A DNA stretch of 64,000 bases from Candidatus Rickettsiella isopodorum. GTDB lineage: Bacteria > Pseudomonadota > Gammaproteobacteria > Diplorickettsiales > Diplorickettsiaceae. The notes beneath the pieces are model-generated. The model saw only the letters and a program-made list of their open reading frames with translations, did no database searches and had not been told where the DNA came from. The DNA is taken from positions 124,001 through 188,000 of the forward strand of contig NZ_LUKY01000032.1 of assembly GCF_001881495.1 (NCBI RefSeq). The letters run 5' to 3'. This document shows, piece by piece, positions 36,243-45,775 of the stretch (positions are counted from its first letter, which is position 1; every line of letters begins with the position of its first letter). The position numbers and the translations under genes are program-made.

Positions 36243-36941
36243 TCACACTTCTTCCTGTAAAAGCTCAGAACGTATATGACCTATTGCCTTAGCTGGGTTA
36301 AGACCCTTAGGACAGACCGTGGTACAGTTCATAATAGTCCGACAACGAAATAAACTAAATAAATCATTTAATTCCGCTAAACGTTGTTCTTTGGCATCGT
36401 CGCGATTATCTACCAAAAAGCGGCAAAGCCACAATAAGGCTGCTGGACCCAAAAATTTATCCGGATTCCACCAATAAGAAGGACAAGCGCTAGTGCAACA
36501 AGCACATAAAATACATTCATAAAGCCCGTCTAATTTTTCGCGTTGCTCAGGTGATTGTAAACGTTCTTTGGCGGGTGGCTCTTTATCATTAATAAGATAA
36601 GGCTGAGCTTTTTCGTATTGACGATAAAAAGGTTCCATGTCCACCACTAAATCACGTATCACCGGTAAACCTGGCAACGGTCTCAAAATAATCGGCGAGC
36701 GCAAAGAAGAAACCTGCGTGATACAAGCCAAACCATTTTTACCATTGATATTCATGCCGTCGGATCCACAGACACCTTCGCGGCAAGAACGACGAAAGCT
36801 CAAGGTTTGATCTTGTTCCTTCAAACATTCCAAGGCTTCCAATAACATCATGTCTTTACCGGACACAATCTCCAGCGTGTAATCCTGCATATAAGGCTTT
36901 TTGTCGATCTCGGGATCATATCGATAAATAGAAAATTGCAT
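36243..36941 (-). CDS. sdhB: Succinate dehydrogenase iron-sulfur subunit
   Basis: A 232-residue electron-transfer chain of complex II on the inner membrane. The [2Fe-2S] ligands are in CREGVCGSDGMNINGKNG and a later Cys (about 55-75). The [4Fe-4S] motif is CILCACCTSACP (near 149), and the [3Fe-4S]/[4Fe-4S] ligands are in RTIMNCTTVCPKGLNP (near 210). It carries electrons from SdhA FAD to the quinone site of SdhCD. Downstream of sdhA by 82 bases. Confidence 0.97.
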   Translation of the reverse strand: MQFSIYRYDPEIDKKPYMQDYTLEIVSGKDMMLLEALECLKEQDQTLSFRRSCREGVCGSDGMNINGKNGLACITQVSSLRSPIILRPLPGLPVIRDLVVDMEPFYRQYEKAQPYLINDKEPPAKERLQSPEQREKLDGLYECILCACCTSACPSYWWNPDKFLGPAALLWLCRFLVDNRDDAKEQRLAELNDLFSLFRCRTIMNCTTVCPKGLNPAKAIGHIRSELLQEEV

Positions 36942-37023
36942 AATTTAGCCTAATGAGTGAATATATAGAACATACAAAAAAGCCATTCAACAACACAATC
37001 CATTAAAAGATAAAGAGGTTGCA

Positions 37024-38790
37024 TTAGTAAGATCGCTCTTTAAGCTCCATCGGCGGTACCGTTAAAGGTTTCCGATTAACCGATCTAAAATCTATCGTAT
37101 CCGCTTTAGAAAAGTATAGTAAATGCTTTAACCAATTTTCATCATCCCGTTTCGGAAAATCTTCACGACTATGCGCACCGCGACTTTCTTCACGCGTTAA
37201 TGCAGATAGTGCAGAAGCAGTAGCCACTTCCATCAGGTTATCGAGCTCTAAGGCTTCCACGCGCGCGGTATTAAAAATTTGACTATGATCGGTTAAGACC
37301 GCATGGTTTAGACGTTCTTGCAATCGTTTTAATTTAACTAAGCCTTCTTCCATATATTTCGCCGTACGAAACACGCCAAAATCGGTTTGCATAATTTTTT
37401 GCATCGCATGCCGAATCTCGACCAAACTTTCTCCTTGCTTGGATTGCTCCCAACGGTTCAATCGACTTAATGCCACATCTAAATCATCCTGTGTAATATT
37501 AAGTAGTGGTAAATCTTGGATTAAGGATTCGCCGACATGTAAACCGGCTGAACGACCAAACACAATTAAATCAAGCAAAGAGTTACCACCCAATCGATTC
37601 GCACCATGCACAGAAACGCAAGCACATTCACCCGCTGCGTATAAACCTTCCACCACTTGATCCTGACCTTCGATATCGATCGTGATGACTTGACCATGCA
37701 CATTAGTAGGTATTCCACCCATCATGTAATGACAAGTTGGAACAACGGGTATCGGTGTGGTAATGGGATCGACATGCGCAAACGTCAAGGCCAATTCACG
37801 AATTCCAGGTAAACGTTTTTTAATAATATCTGCACCCAGATGATCCAACTTTAATTTGACATAATCAGTGCCTTCTGGATTAAATCCGTTTCCAGCACGT
37901 AATTCTAAAGCCATTGCACGCGCGACGACATCCCGCGAAGCTAAATCTTTGGCATGGGGGGCATAACGTTCCATAAAACGTTCACCCTTTTTATTAATGA
38001 GATATCCCCCTTCACCACGACAACCTTCTGTCACCAATACACCGGCGCCGGCGATCCCAGTCGGATGAAATTGCCACATTTCCATATCTTGAACCGGAAA
38101 ACCCGCACGTAAGGCCATACCGATGCCATCACCCGTATTGATCATCGCATTGGTCGTCGATTGGAAAATTCGGCCTGCACCACCTGTCGCTAAAATAGTG
38201 GCACGACTATGAAAAAAAACCACTTCGCCGGTTTCAATACATAAAGCAGTCAACCCCGCGACTTGGCCTTGTGGGGTTTTAACCAAATCAATAGCATACC
38301 ATTCATTAAAAAAATGTGTTTTAGCTTTTAAGTTTTGCTGATACAAAGTATGTAACAAGGCATGGCCCGTTCTATCTGCCGCGGCACAGGTACGAGCAGC
38401 TTGATCCCCACCAAAATTTTTGGATTGGCCACCAAAAGGACGCTGATAGATCTTTCCTGACTCCATCCGTGAAAACGGTAAGCCCATATGTTCCAGTTCA
38501 TACACTGCTTCAGGACCCGTTTTACACATATACTCAATACTAGCTTGATCTCCTAAATAATCAGAGCCTTTAACGGTATCATACATGTGCCAACGCCAAT
38601 CGTCTTCATGCGCATTACCTAAGGCACAGGTGATACCACCTTGCGCAGAAACCGTATGTGAACGCGTTGGGAATACTTTAGAAATCAACGCAACTTTCTG
38701 ACCTGAGTGGGCTAATTGCAAGGCCGCTCGCATACCCGCGCCTCCCGCACCAACGATCACCGCATCAAATGTGTATGTGGGTAAAGCCAT
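37024..38790 (-). CDS. sdhA: Succinate dehydrogenase flavoprotein subunit
   Basis: A 588-residue FAD subunit that oxidises succinate to fumarate. [13 protein letters not shown] is the FAD-binding loop, and the covalent FAD His is in [11 protein letters not shown] (near 45). The active-site motif [21 protein letters not shown] and the C-terminal [15 protein letters not shown] complete the family set. It follows sdhD after 3 bases and precedes sdhB. Confidence 0.97.
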   Translation of the reverse strand: MALPTYTFDAVIVGAGGAGMRAALQLAHSGQKVALISKVFPTRSHTVSAQGGITCALGNAHEDDWRWHMYDTVKGSDYLGDQASIEYMCKTGPEAVYELEHMGLPFSRMESGKIYQRPFGGQSKNFGGDQAARTCAAADRTGHALLHTLYQQNLKAKTHFFNEWYAIDLVKTPQGQVAGLTALCIETGEVVFFHSRATILATGGAGRIFQSTTNAMINTGDGIGMALRAGFPVQDMEMWQFHPTGIAGAGVLVTEGCRGEGGYLINKKGERFMERYAPHAKDLASRDVVARAMALELRAGNGFNPEGTDYVKLKLDHLGADIIKKRLPGIRELALTFAHVDPITTPIPVVPTCHYMMGGIPTNVHGQVITIDIEGQDQVVEGLYAAGECACVSVHGANRLGGNSLLDLIVFGRSAGLHVGESLIQDLPLLNITQDDLDVALSRLNRWEQSKQGESLVEIRHAMQKIMQTDFGVFRTAKYMEEGLVKLKRLQERLNHAVLTDHSQIFNTARVEALELDNLMEVATASALSALTREESRGAHSREDFPKRDDENWLKHLLYFSKADTIDFRSVNRKPLTVPPMELKERSY

Positions 38791-38793
38791 AGG

Positions 38794-39150
38794 TTAGTTG
38801 CCCCAGAAAATCACTAAACCCCAGATAAAATAGAGGAATAGCGCAATGATAATGATGAGTTGACTGAATAAACGTAAACTCGCTGATTTAATATAGTCCG
38901 TCACTATCGTCCATAAGCCAATCCATGCATGCCAAAATAAACTTAATAAAAATAAGCTGCTGAACAAACGCATACCAAAATGACTAAATAGACTCTGCCA
39001 GGTCACATAATCCAGAGGCTGATGACAAAGAATAAACGTCAATAAAAAGATAATATAGGCTGCCAAGATCAGCGAAGTGACGCGTTGGATTAACCAATCA
39101 CGCAAACCGTTACCGCTCAGACTGGTTACATTGGTTAATTTTTTTACCAT
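38794..39150 (-). CDS. sdhD: Succinate dehydrogenase membrane anchor subunit
   Basis: A 118-residue three-helix membrane anchor. The heme/quinone-site motif appears as FWHAWIGLWTIVTDYIK (about 62-78), with the conserved His and Asp-Tyr. With SdhC it holds heme b and binds ubiquinone. It overlaps the end of sdhC by 7 bases. Confidence 0.93.
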   Translation of the reverse strand: MVKKLTNVTSLSGNGLRDWLIQRVTSLILAAYIIFLLTFILCHQPLDYVTWQSLFSHFGMRLFSSLFLLSLFWHAWIGLWTIVTDYIKSASLRLFSQLIIIIALFLYFIWGLVIFWGN

Positions 39151-39515
39151 AAATAAATTCCCATCACACCAGTCAATAGTATCGCCAGCACCATCACCAC
39201 ACCTCCGCTAAAGCGAGCTGACTTCAGTTCTTCGCCAATTCCACCATCCATTAACAAATGGCGTATACCGGCAAATAAATGGTAAAAGAGTGCCAATAAA
39301 AAACCTAAGAGCATCAATTTAATTAAAGGGTGTGTAAAACACGTATGTACGGTAAAAAAAGCCTCTGGACTCTGCAGTGTCAGTGTCATAACGACTAAAA
39401 AGACCGGGATAATTAAAAATAAGAAAAAACCCGAGATTCGATGCAAAATTGACACGATTGCGGTAATAGGAAAGCGCATCGTCAATAAATTAAGGTTAAT
39501 GGGACGTTTACTCAC
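39144..39515 (-). CDS. sdhC: Succinate dehydrogenase cytochrome b556 subunit
   Basis: A 123-residue three-helix subunit. RPINLNLLTMRFPITAIVSI and HRISGFFLF match the family N-terminal signature, and the heme ligand His is in FYHLFAGIRHLLMDGG (near 80-90). It is first in the sdhCDAB-sucABCD set. The 208-base gap upstream presumably carries the operon promoter, but no clear -35/-10 pair was settled. Confidence 0.95.
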   Translation of the reverse strand: MSKRPINLNLLTMRFPITAIVSILHRISGFFLFLIIPVFLVVMTLTLQSPEAFFTVHTCFTHPLIKLMLLGFLLALFYHLFAGIRHLLMDGGIGEELKSARFSGGVVMVLAILLTGVMGIYLW

Positions 39516-39723
39516 AGATTGTAAGCCTTTAAATGAAACTAGAGGAAAAAGACTGGGCGATTATACGCTTAAATAGAGCGCAAATACAAATTAGTTTACT
39601 TTGATACCGGTGGGTGTTTAAAGTAAGTCTAATGACTCTATTAATAAGCAAATTCAACCGCGGAAGTGATGCATTATCTACTACTTGCTTATCCTTCAAT
39701 TCGTAAAAACTCCTAAATAAAAT

Positions 39724-40461
39724 TTAATTTAAACCCACCAAACCTGCTAATTTTTTCATCTCATCAGCTTTTAACTCACGGTATTGGCCTCTACTCAAAT
39801 CCTCAGGCAATGCCACATTGCCGAATCGCACACGCATCAAACGACTGACGCTAATACCTTGCGATTCCCATAAACGTCTCACTTCTCGATTGCGACCTTC
39901 TTTCAACACCACATGATACCAATGATTGGCACCGGATCCACCGCGCTCTTCGATACGCGTAAAAGCTGCTTTGCCATCTTCTAATTCCACGCCTTGAGTT
40001 AAACGTTGCAGAATTTTCTTATCTACTTTGCCTAATACACGCACGGCATATTCTCTTTCAATTTCGTAAGAAGGATGCGATAAACGATGCGCTAATTCGC
40101 CATCATTGGTAAAAACTAATAACCCTAAGGTATTGATATCTAAACGACCGATCATGATCCAACGTTGACCGCGCAATGATGGCAAGTGTTCAAATACTGT
40201 CGGCCGCTGGTCTGGATCCGAACGTGCACAGATCTCACCTTCTGGTTTATGATAGATCAACACACGGCGCTTAAAATCGGTAGCGGGTATTAAAGAGACG
40301 GGCTTACCCTCTATCAAGATTTTTGCTGTCAAATCAATTCTATCACCCAGTTTAGCAGGCTTCTGATTAATCCGAATTCGACCTTCGCGGATCCAACGTT
40401 CTATTTCACGGCGCGAACCGATACCTAAATTGGCCAATACTTTTTGGATTTTTTCATTCAT
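39724..40461 (-). CDS. rluB: Ribosomal large-subunit pseudouridine synthase B family
   Basis: A 245-residue RsuA/RluB-type synthase. The N-terminal S4 RNA-binding domain (KVLANLGIGSRREIERWI) is followed by the catalytic domain with GRLDINTLGLLVFTNDG, containing the catalytic Asp, and the late KEGRNREVRRLWE motif. RluB modifies U2605 of 23S rRNA. RluE or RluF specificity is possible, but the nearby scpB points to RluB. It lacks the long basic C-terminal tail seen in E. coli RluB. AGG just before the ATG is a weak ribosome binding site. Confidence 0.9.
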   Translation of the reverse strand: MNEKIQKVLANLGIGSRREIERWIREGRIRINQKPAKLGDRIDLTAKILIEGKPVSLIPATDFKRRVLIYHKPEGEICARSDPDQRPTVFEHLPSLRGQRWIMIGRLDINTLGLLVFTNDGELAHRLSHPSYEIEREYAVRVLGKVDKKILQRLTQGVELEDGKAAFTRIEERGGSGANHWYHVVLKEGRNREVRRLWESQGISVSRLMRVRFGNVALPEDLSRGQYRELKADEMKKLAGLVGLN

Positions 40462-40616
40462 GCCAGGTAACCTGTTAATTCTCTCATGTTATGCTAAATT
40501 AAAAATCGGTGTTTGTATTTCTTTTTCTCTTTCGAATAACAATTTCCTTGTAACAATTAATTTAATGATATACTTAAAAATGCTTTTCAGGATGAAAAGT
40601 TTGATGCGGGAGTCGT

Positions 40617-40784
40617 ATGTTAGCCAGGATATTGATTACACTATTATTGATACTCATCGCTGTAACCACTTACACACAAACCCATCACACTATTATTTAC
40701 CAACCCTATGCCGCGCATCGCTTGAAAATACGGATGGATCAAAATCAGCTAACACACAAAACGCCTATCTCTGACACTTCCTAG
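40617..40784 (+). CDS. Possible small membrane/exported peptide (55 residues)
   Basis: An open frame of 55 codons begins MLARILITLLLILIAVTTY, an N-terminal hydrophobic helix like a signal anchor, followed by a polar tail rich in His, Gln and Thr. GGGAG lies just before the ATG, and a promoter-like TTGTAA...TATACT occurs about 50 bases upstream. No family is recognised. It lies in the 412-base gap between rluB and the outer-membrane remnant. Small size makes coding status uncertain. Confidence 0.35.
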   Translation: MLARILITLLLILIAVTTYTQTHHTIIYQPYAAHRLKIRMDQNQLTHKTPISDTS

Positions 40785-40873
40785 GTATCACCGTCATGGT
40801 AAGCGAACGTAATGACAAACCAGAAGCTTTAGCCGAAAAAAATCTTTTATTAAGTTAGTTTTTTAACCTGAAA

Positions 40874-41218
40874 TTAAAATTTATACGTGAGTGATAAGGT
40901 ATAGATTCTACCTTGGAAACGTGCTTTAGCATTAAATTCCTGCATAAACTTACCCGTCACGGTTAAATTCCATGGACTATACCTATAACCTAACTCTGCG
41001 CCAGCTGCATGCACTTCGTTAGTAGTGACATTCGTTAATAACGTCGAACCGCTATCCTGTCTAACCTGCCATTGATCATAGCCAGGAATACCGATTTCTA
41101 AGGTTCCATGATCGAATGGTATATACTTACTGATTCCCCAATTTAAGGAAAAATAATCTCCTGGTTTAATATCCACATCCGTTTTTCGTTGATTGATATC
41201 GTAAGTAGCCGTTAACAA
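40874..41218 (-). pseudogene. Remnant of an outer-membrane beta-barrel protein (MetA-phenol-degradation-like family)
   Basis: About 114 codons remain. The fragment reads as the C-terminal strands of an outer-membrane barrel of the kind annotated as MetA pathway of phenol degradation transporters: alternating hydrophobic strands (DYFSLNWGISKYI, GAELGYRYSPWNLTVTGKF) and a C-terminal ...LTYKF ending in Phe, the Bam recognition signal. There is no signal peptide, no ATG start and no ribosome binding site; the frame opens on a TTG three codons after an in-frame stop. It is therefore judged a 5'-truncated gene remnant; the missing N-terminal part was not found upstream. Confidence 0.6.
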
Positions 41219-41265
41219 AAAAGCTTAAGATGATACAACTAAAATAAACCTTAGCCCATTTTAAT

Positions 41266-41808
41266 TTAACCCGTTTTATTCTGTTTAGAATCAAATCGTT
41301 TAAGTCCTTTTTGATAACGGTGAATTTTTTCTAAATAATGCGATGCATACCATTGCATATCAGTTATTTGTTGGGTGGATAATGGCTTTATTTTGCCTGG
41401 AGAACCCATTACTAAGGAACCATCTGGAATAATTTGGTTTTCTAACACCATGGCATTGGCAGCAATCAAACATTGCTTACCTATCACAGCGTTATTCAAT
41501 ACTTTAGCACCGATCGCAATCACTGAATAATCTCCCACGGCACGCGCATGAACCATTGCGTGATGAGCAATCGTTACATTTCTACCAATTTGCATGGGCA
41601 TATCCGGATCGGTATGTAACACTGCACCATCTTGGATGTTCGTATTTTCACCAATTTCTATCACGGTATTATCGGCACGAATCACCGCTTGAGGTAAGAT
41701 AATGACATGATTATGAATGATCACTGCACCAATGACATCCGCACTTTCAGCAATAAAAATATCGTCACCTAACAAGCTTGGAATTCTGTCTTCAAAAGAA
41801 TAAAGCAT
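41266..41808 (-). CDS. Gamma carbonic anhydrase family protein
   Basis: A 180-residue left-handed beta-helix protein (YrdA/PaaY/CaiE type), with hexapeptide repeats such as VIGAVIIHNHVIILPQAVIR and IGENTNIQDGAVLHTD. The His ligands for metal are present in the HTD and IAHHAMVHA segments. Family members bind zinc or iron; some have carbonic anhydrase activity, many do not. It starts about 11 bases after the scpB stop, so both are likely one operon, separating scpB from rluB. Confidence 0.9.
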   Translation of the reverse strand: MLYSFEDRIPSLLGDDIFIAESADVIGAVIIHNHVIILPQAVIRADNTVIEIGENTNIQDGAVLHTDPDMPMQIGRNVTIAHHAMVHARAVGDYSVIAIGAKVLNNAVIGKQCLIAANAMVLENQIIPDGSLVMGSPGKIKPLSTQQITDMQWYASHYLEKIHRYQKGLKRFDSKQNKTG

Positions 41809-41819
41809 TTAAAAGTAAC

Positions 41820-42413
41820 CTAATTATCCAGGACATCGAGTGAAGCCTTGGATTCATTATCGGCCACATGTGGTCGCTCGGGAGATTCACTCATCCCAGG
41901 TAAGGGAAAAGGCGGTAATTCTGCTAACTCTTTTAAGCCAAAATGATCAAGAAATAATGTCGATGTAGCATACAGATTAGGTCGTCCCGGTACTTCACGT
42001 TGCCCGACCACCTGTATCCATTCTTGTTCCAATAAAGTTTTAATCATATTGGGATTCACCGCTACACCGCGTATCGCTTCAATGTCGCCGCGTGTCACTG
42101 GTTGCTTGTAAGCGATGATACTTAAGGTTTCTAAGAAAGCTCGCGAATAACGGGGAGGTTTTTCCGGCCAGAGTCGTTTTACCCACACGTTGAGTGGACT
42201 AGCCGTTTGAAAACAATAACCACTCGCTAATTGTTTTAATTGGATACCGCGATCGTGATAATCCTCGGCAAGATTCAGTAGAGTTTTTTTTAGCGTCGAT
42301 GTATTAGGCCGCTCTTCCTCAGTAAACAAATCCAAAAGACGCTTCAAACTCAACGGTTCGCCGGCCGCAAGAATAGCTGCTTCACATATTGATTTAAGCC
42401 TTTGGTTTTCCAT
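41820..42413 (-). CDS. scpB: Segregation and condensation protein B
   Basis: About 197 residues with paired winged-helix domains; the dimer joins ScpA and SMC in the chromosome-organising complex. Family blocks: ICEAAILAAGEPLSLKRLL at the start, YSRAFLETLSIIAYKQPVTRGDIEAIRGV in the middle, and REVPGRPNLYATSTLFLDHFGL late. ATG 42413 (MENQRLK) is preferred over a TTG 19 codons upstream that adds an unrelated hydrophobic leader. ScpA is not in this window. Confidence 0.93.
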   Translation of the reverse strand: MENQRLKSICEAAILAAGEPLSLKRLLDLFTEEERPNTSTLKKTLLNLAEDYHDRGIQLKQLASGYCFQTASPLNVWVKRLWPEKPPRYSRAFLETLSIIAYKQPVTRGDIEAIRGVAVNPNMIKTLLEQEWIQVVGQREVPGRPNLYATSTLFLDHFGLKELAELPPFPLPGMSESPERPHVADNESKASLDVLDN

Positions 42414-42500
42414 AAGCAAACTATAGCAGCTTAACAATAAGCTGGCTATTGCCCAAACAACTTGATCCAACCCATTAATTGATGTCTAATAAAGTAAGTC

Positions 42501-42586
42501 ACCAGGGGTGCCTTTAACAGGCTGAGAGAATGTTAATTCATTCAACCCTTATAACCTGATCGGGTTAGAACCTGCGTAGGAAGAAG
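42501..42586 (+). promoter_or_regulatory. Thiamine diphosphate (TPP) riboswitch, THI element
   Basis: The conserved thi-box core is present in order: AGGGGTGC, GGCTGAGA, a variable stem, ACCCTT, ACCTGATC, GGTTAGAACC and GCGTAGGAAG. It ends 5 bases before the thiM ATG, and the last part (AGGAAG) overlaps the ribosome binding site, so ligand binding most likely blocks translation initiation. No intrinsic terminator with a T-run follows. It should repress the whole thiM-thiE-thiD-tenA operon when TPP is abundant. Confidence 0.95.
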
Positions 42587-42590
42587 TGTC

Positions 42591-43460
42591 ATGAAAACAA
42601 AAAATTGTTTAGGTACGTTGTTAGCACACCCCTCGTCGTCTACCTCGAGTGCCTGTGCATTCACCTTAGAATCGCTATTCCGTGATGTTGAGCAAATCCG
42701 TCAAATCCAGCCATTAATCCACAATATTACGAATTGGGTCGTTATGCCAACGACGGCTAATATGTTACTAGCCTTAGGTGCTGCGCCGATAATGGCACAT
42801 GCCAAAGAAGAGTTAGATGATATTATTCAAATAGCACAAGCCTTAGTCATTAATATCGGCACACTCGATAATGATTGGCTATCTTGCATAGAGTATGCCC
42901 AACTTGCTGCTTTAAAACGCGGTATTCCAATCCTATTGGATCCGGTGGGCGCGGGTGCAAGTGCCTATCGTACCACTTCGGCCTTAACTATCCTCGAGCG
43001 CGGTGTTGACATTATCCGTGGTAATGCTTCAGAAATTATGGCTTTGCAAGATAGTTCAATCAAAACCAAAGGGGTTGATACATTACATGCCAGTGAAAAT
43101 GCACTTAGCGCTGCATTCGCCTTAGCTCAGCAATACCAATGTATCGTCGTTATTAGTGGCAAAATTGATTTTATTGTTAGTGTATCAAGTTCCGTCGCAC
43201 TCGATTATGGAACCCCGCTACTCACTAAAGTAGTCGGCATGGGATGCTCCTTAACCGCTATGATGGCCAGCTTTTTAGCTGTAAACCCAGATCAATTTAG
43301 CGCTTGCATTCATGCCATGGCCTGGATGGGACTCGTTAGCGAAGTTGCGGAAAAAAAATCGAATGGACCGGGAAGTTTTTACAATTATTTATTGGATAGT
43401 CTTTATACCGTACAAAAAAAAGAGATACAAAGTTTACTTAAGCCAAATGTTGCCATATGA
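42591..43460 (+). CDS. thiM: Hydroxyethylthiazole kinase
   Basis: A 289-residue ribokinase-like kinase that phosphorylates 4-methyl-5-(2-hydroxyethyl)thiazole, the thiazole salvage step. Motifs: LIHNITNWVVMPTTANMLLA (near 42-61), LDPVGAGASAYRT, RGNASEIMAL and the active-site VGMGCSLTAMMASF (Cys219). It has an N-terminal extension of about 25 residues (Ser-rich) compared with usual members. It is first after the riboswitch and overlaps thiE by 4 bases. Confidence 0.96.
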   Translation: MKTKNCLGTLLAHPSSSTSSACAFTLESLFRDVEQIRQIQPLIHNITNWVVMPTTANMLLALGAAPIMAHAKEELDDIIQIAQALVINIGTLDNDWLSCIEYAQLAALKRGIPILLDPVGAGASAYRTTSALTILERGVDIIRGNASEIMALQDSSIKTKGVDTLHASENALSAAFALAQQYQCIVVISGKIDFIVSVSSSVALDYGTPLLTKVVGMGCSLTAMMASFLAVNPDQFSACIHAMAWMGLVSEVAEKKSNGPGSFYNYLLDSLYTVQKKEIQSLLKPNVAI

Positions 43461-44098
43461 CTATAAATTATTCCTATTATTTGCTTGCTGATGAACAAGC
43501 GTGCGCACCGTTCTCGATAGTCGATGCCGTCCAACTCGTCCTAAACCAACACATAACCTGCGTTCAATTACGCATGAAAAATCAAAAGCGCGAAAACATC
43601 ATCAATACGGGTAAACAATTATTACGTTTATTACGAGCACGGAATATTCCTTTAATTATCAATGATGACCCTGATATTGCACTCGCCATTGATGCGGATG
43701 GTGTGCATATTGGTCAAACCGATCAATCCTATGCCGTGGTACGTCAACAATTAGGCCATAAAAAAACTATTGGCCTTACGATAGAAAACATTCAACAAGC
43801 ACAGCAATGTCGTCATTATGATTGTGACTATTTTGGTGTGGGCCCAATCTTTACGACTCAAACCAAAAAATATCTTACACCGCCGATCGGGATTGCTCAT
43901 TTAAAACAAATTAATAAAATACTGAATGCGCCTGTCGTAGCAATCGGCGGCATCAATCTAGAAAATATCTCCTCTGTGTTAGCCACAGACGTGGCTGGTG
44001 TGGCTATTGCATCCGCTATCTTTTCAGCCGCCGAACCCCGTCTTATGAGTCAACAATTAGCGCAAACTATTTTGCAAAGCTCGTATGTCGTCGTTTAA
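43457..44098 (+). CDS. thiE: Thiamine-phosphate synthase
   Basis: A 213-residue TIM-barrel enzyme joining HMP-PP and thiazole phosphate to thiamine monophosphate. IQLR-type diphosphate site (CVQLRMKNQ), LIINDDPDIALAIDADGVHIGQ (Mg site), DYFGVGPIF and VAIGGI are all present. The ATG overlaps the end of thiM by 4 bases, indicating translational coupling. Confidence 0.95.
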   Translation: MTINYSYYLLADEQACAPFSIVDAVQLVLNQHITCVQLRMKNQKRENIINTGKQLLRLLRARNIPLIINDDPDIALAIDADGVHIGQTDQSYAVVRQQLGHKKTIGLTIENIQQAQQCRHYDCDYFGVGPIFTTQTKKYLTPPIGIAHLKQINKILNAPVVAIGGINLENISSVLATDVAGVAIASAIFSAAEPRLMSQQLAQTILQSSYVVV

Positions 44099-44903
44099 CC
44101 CTTCGTTAGCTCAAGTTGTCAGTATAGCGGGTACCGATCCGTCCGGCGGTGCTGGTATACAAGCCGACATCAAAACTATTTCAGCCACCGGAAGTTATGC
44201 GGCCAGTATCATTACCATCTTAGTCGCACAAAACACACAGTCTGTTACTGCAATACAAGAAATTCCATTAGACTTTATTCAACAACAAATTGATGCCGTG
44301 TTCACCGATTTATCCATAACCGCTGTTAAACTTGGCATGCTTTATCATGAAAATATTATCCAATTAGTCAGCCGTAATCTAAAAAAATATCAACTCCCTT
44401 ATGTTGTACTGGATCCGGTCATGATTTCTCAAACCGGTCATGTGCTATTAAAACCGCAAGCCGTACACGCTTTAGTCACTGATTTATTCCCTTTAGCGAC
44501 ACTGATTACACCCAATATTCCGGAAGCCGAATCCCTCTTAAAACTTAAAATTACTGATGAATCCAGCATGCAAGACGCCGCTATCTTGCTGGCGACACGC
44601 TATAAAGTTTCAGTACTCCTTAAAGGTGGCCATCTCAACACGAAACATTCCTCAGATATTTTTTATGATAATCCACAAAAAAAAATACACCGTTTTGAAA
44701 CGTTACGGATAAACACTAAAAATACTCACGGTACTGGATGTACTTTATCCGCTGCGATTGCTTCTTATTTAGCACAAGGCGAGAATTTATATACTGCCAT
44801 TGCCCGATCAAAACATTATTTGACGCAATGTATTTTAGCGGCAAAAAATTTTAATCTCGGTCATGGTCAGGGCCCAGTCAATCATTTTTATTTTCTAGAT
44901 TAA
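44085..44903 (+). CDS. thiD: Hydroxymethylpyrimidine/phosphomethylpyrimidine kinase
   Basis: A 272-residue ribokinase-fold enzyme that phosphorylates HMP twice to HMP-PP. AGTDPSGGAGIQADIKT (near 15-31), KLGML, VVLDPVMISQTG, LITPNIPEAE and the active-site HGTGCTLSAAIA (near 212) match ThiD, including the absence of other domains. It overlaps thiE by 14 bases. Confidence 0.96.
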   Translation: MSSFNPSLAQVVSIAGTDPSGGAGIQADIKTISATGSYAASIITILVAQNTQSVTAIQEIPLDFIQQQIDAVFTDLSITAVKLGMLYHENIIQLVSRNLKKYQLPYVVLDPVMISQTGHVLLKPQAVHALVTDLFPLATLITPNIPEAESLLKLKITDESSMQDAAILLATRYKVSVLLKGGHLNTKHSSDIFYDNPQKKIHRFETLRINTKNTHGTGCTLSAAIASYLAQGENLYTAIARSKHYLTQCILAAKNFNLGHGQGPVNHFYFLD

Positions 44904-44914
44904 GGTATAACAAC

Positions 44915-45565
44915 ATGTTTGATGAACTAAAAAATGCTGTTGCAGATATCATGCCTAAAATTTATCAGCATCCTTTTAATCAAGAGATCGCTCAAGGAAC
45001 ATTACCTATTGAAAAATTTACCTTTTATTTAAGCCAAGATGCCTTATACCTCGTCGATTTTTCTAAAGCACTTGCGCTTACCGCAACGCGGCTGCCACAC
45101 GATCAGCAAAGTGAATTATTCATTCAATTTTCCATGAATGCACTTAAAGCTGAGCGCGATCTGCATGTTAACATTCTAAAAAAATATGCTATCCATACTT
45201 CGACAACGCTTAAGCAAAGTCCTTTTTGTTTTATGTATACCAGTTATTTGTTACGAATGGCAAGTACCGCTTCGGTAGAAGAAGCCGTTGCGAGTTTATT
45301 ACCTTGCTTTTGGATTTATCAACAGGTAGGGCAACGTGCTTATGCTAAAAAAACTTTATATAATCCTTATCAAGAATGGATCGATTTATATTCCAGCCAT
45401 GAATTTAATCATTCGGTTGATTTAATGATAGCAACCCTAAATGATCTTGCCACACAGGCCAGCATTTACTGTAAACAAAAAATGGTCTACGCATTTAGAC
45501 AAGCCAGTTTGTGTGAATGGCATTTTTGGCAAGGCGCTTACTCACAACAAAACTGGCCGATTTAA
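44915..45565 (+). CDS. tenA: Thiaminase II (aminopyrimidine aminohydrolase) TenA
   Basis: A 216-residue TenA/THI-4 helical protein. It hydrolyses aminomethyl-HMP from degraded thiamine to HMP, feeding ThiD. FTFYLSQDALYLVDFSKAL near 30, the catalytic Cys131 in ASLLPCFWIYQQVG, and YQEWIDLYSS near 150 are visible. It begins 11 bases after thiD; this closes a salvage-only operon. The tail EWHFWQGAY has the usual late active-site Glu. Confidence 0.94.
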   Translation: MFDELKNAVADIMPKIYQHPFNQEIAQGTLPIEKFTFYLSQDALYLVDFSKALALTATRLPHDQQSELFIQFSMNALKAERDLHVNILKKYAIHTSTTLKQSPFCFMYTSYLLRMASTASVEEAVASLLPCFWIYQQVGQRAYAKKTLYNPYQEWIDLYSSHEFNHSVDLMIATLNDLATQASIYCKQKMVYAFRQASLCEWHFWQGAYSQQNWPI

Positions 45566-45670
45566 AATAAAATATATTTTCTAATCTTATTTATTTATCT
45601 TTTTTTCATTTAAAAACTATTTAAAATATAAGTTATTTAATTTAATCTTAATGCTATTGTGAATATAAAA

Positions 45671-45698
45671 TTGACCTGATATTCTTATATTTTATTAT
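45671..45698 (+). promoter_or_regulatory. Predicted sigma-70 promoter for the 1238-residue repeat gene
   Basis: TTGACC (45671-45676) and TATTAT (45693-45698) are separated by 16 bases in an AT-rich leader. The expected start would leave a leader of about 70 bases before the ATG at 45776, with AGAGGG as ribosome binding site. Prediction only; AT-richness raises the chance of false matches. Confidence 0.4.
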
Positions 45699-45775
45699 AA
45701 GTAAAACAATAAAAAAAGTAAAATAAAAATTACTTAAATAATTAATTGTTTTTTCATAACATAGAGGGATAATCA

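Noticed and set aside
40430-40774. 114-codon plus-strand frame beginning inside the rluB start
   Set aside because: Composition is not protein-like and it conflicts with the better-supported 55-codon frame with its own ribosome binding site.
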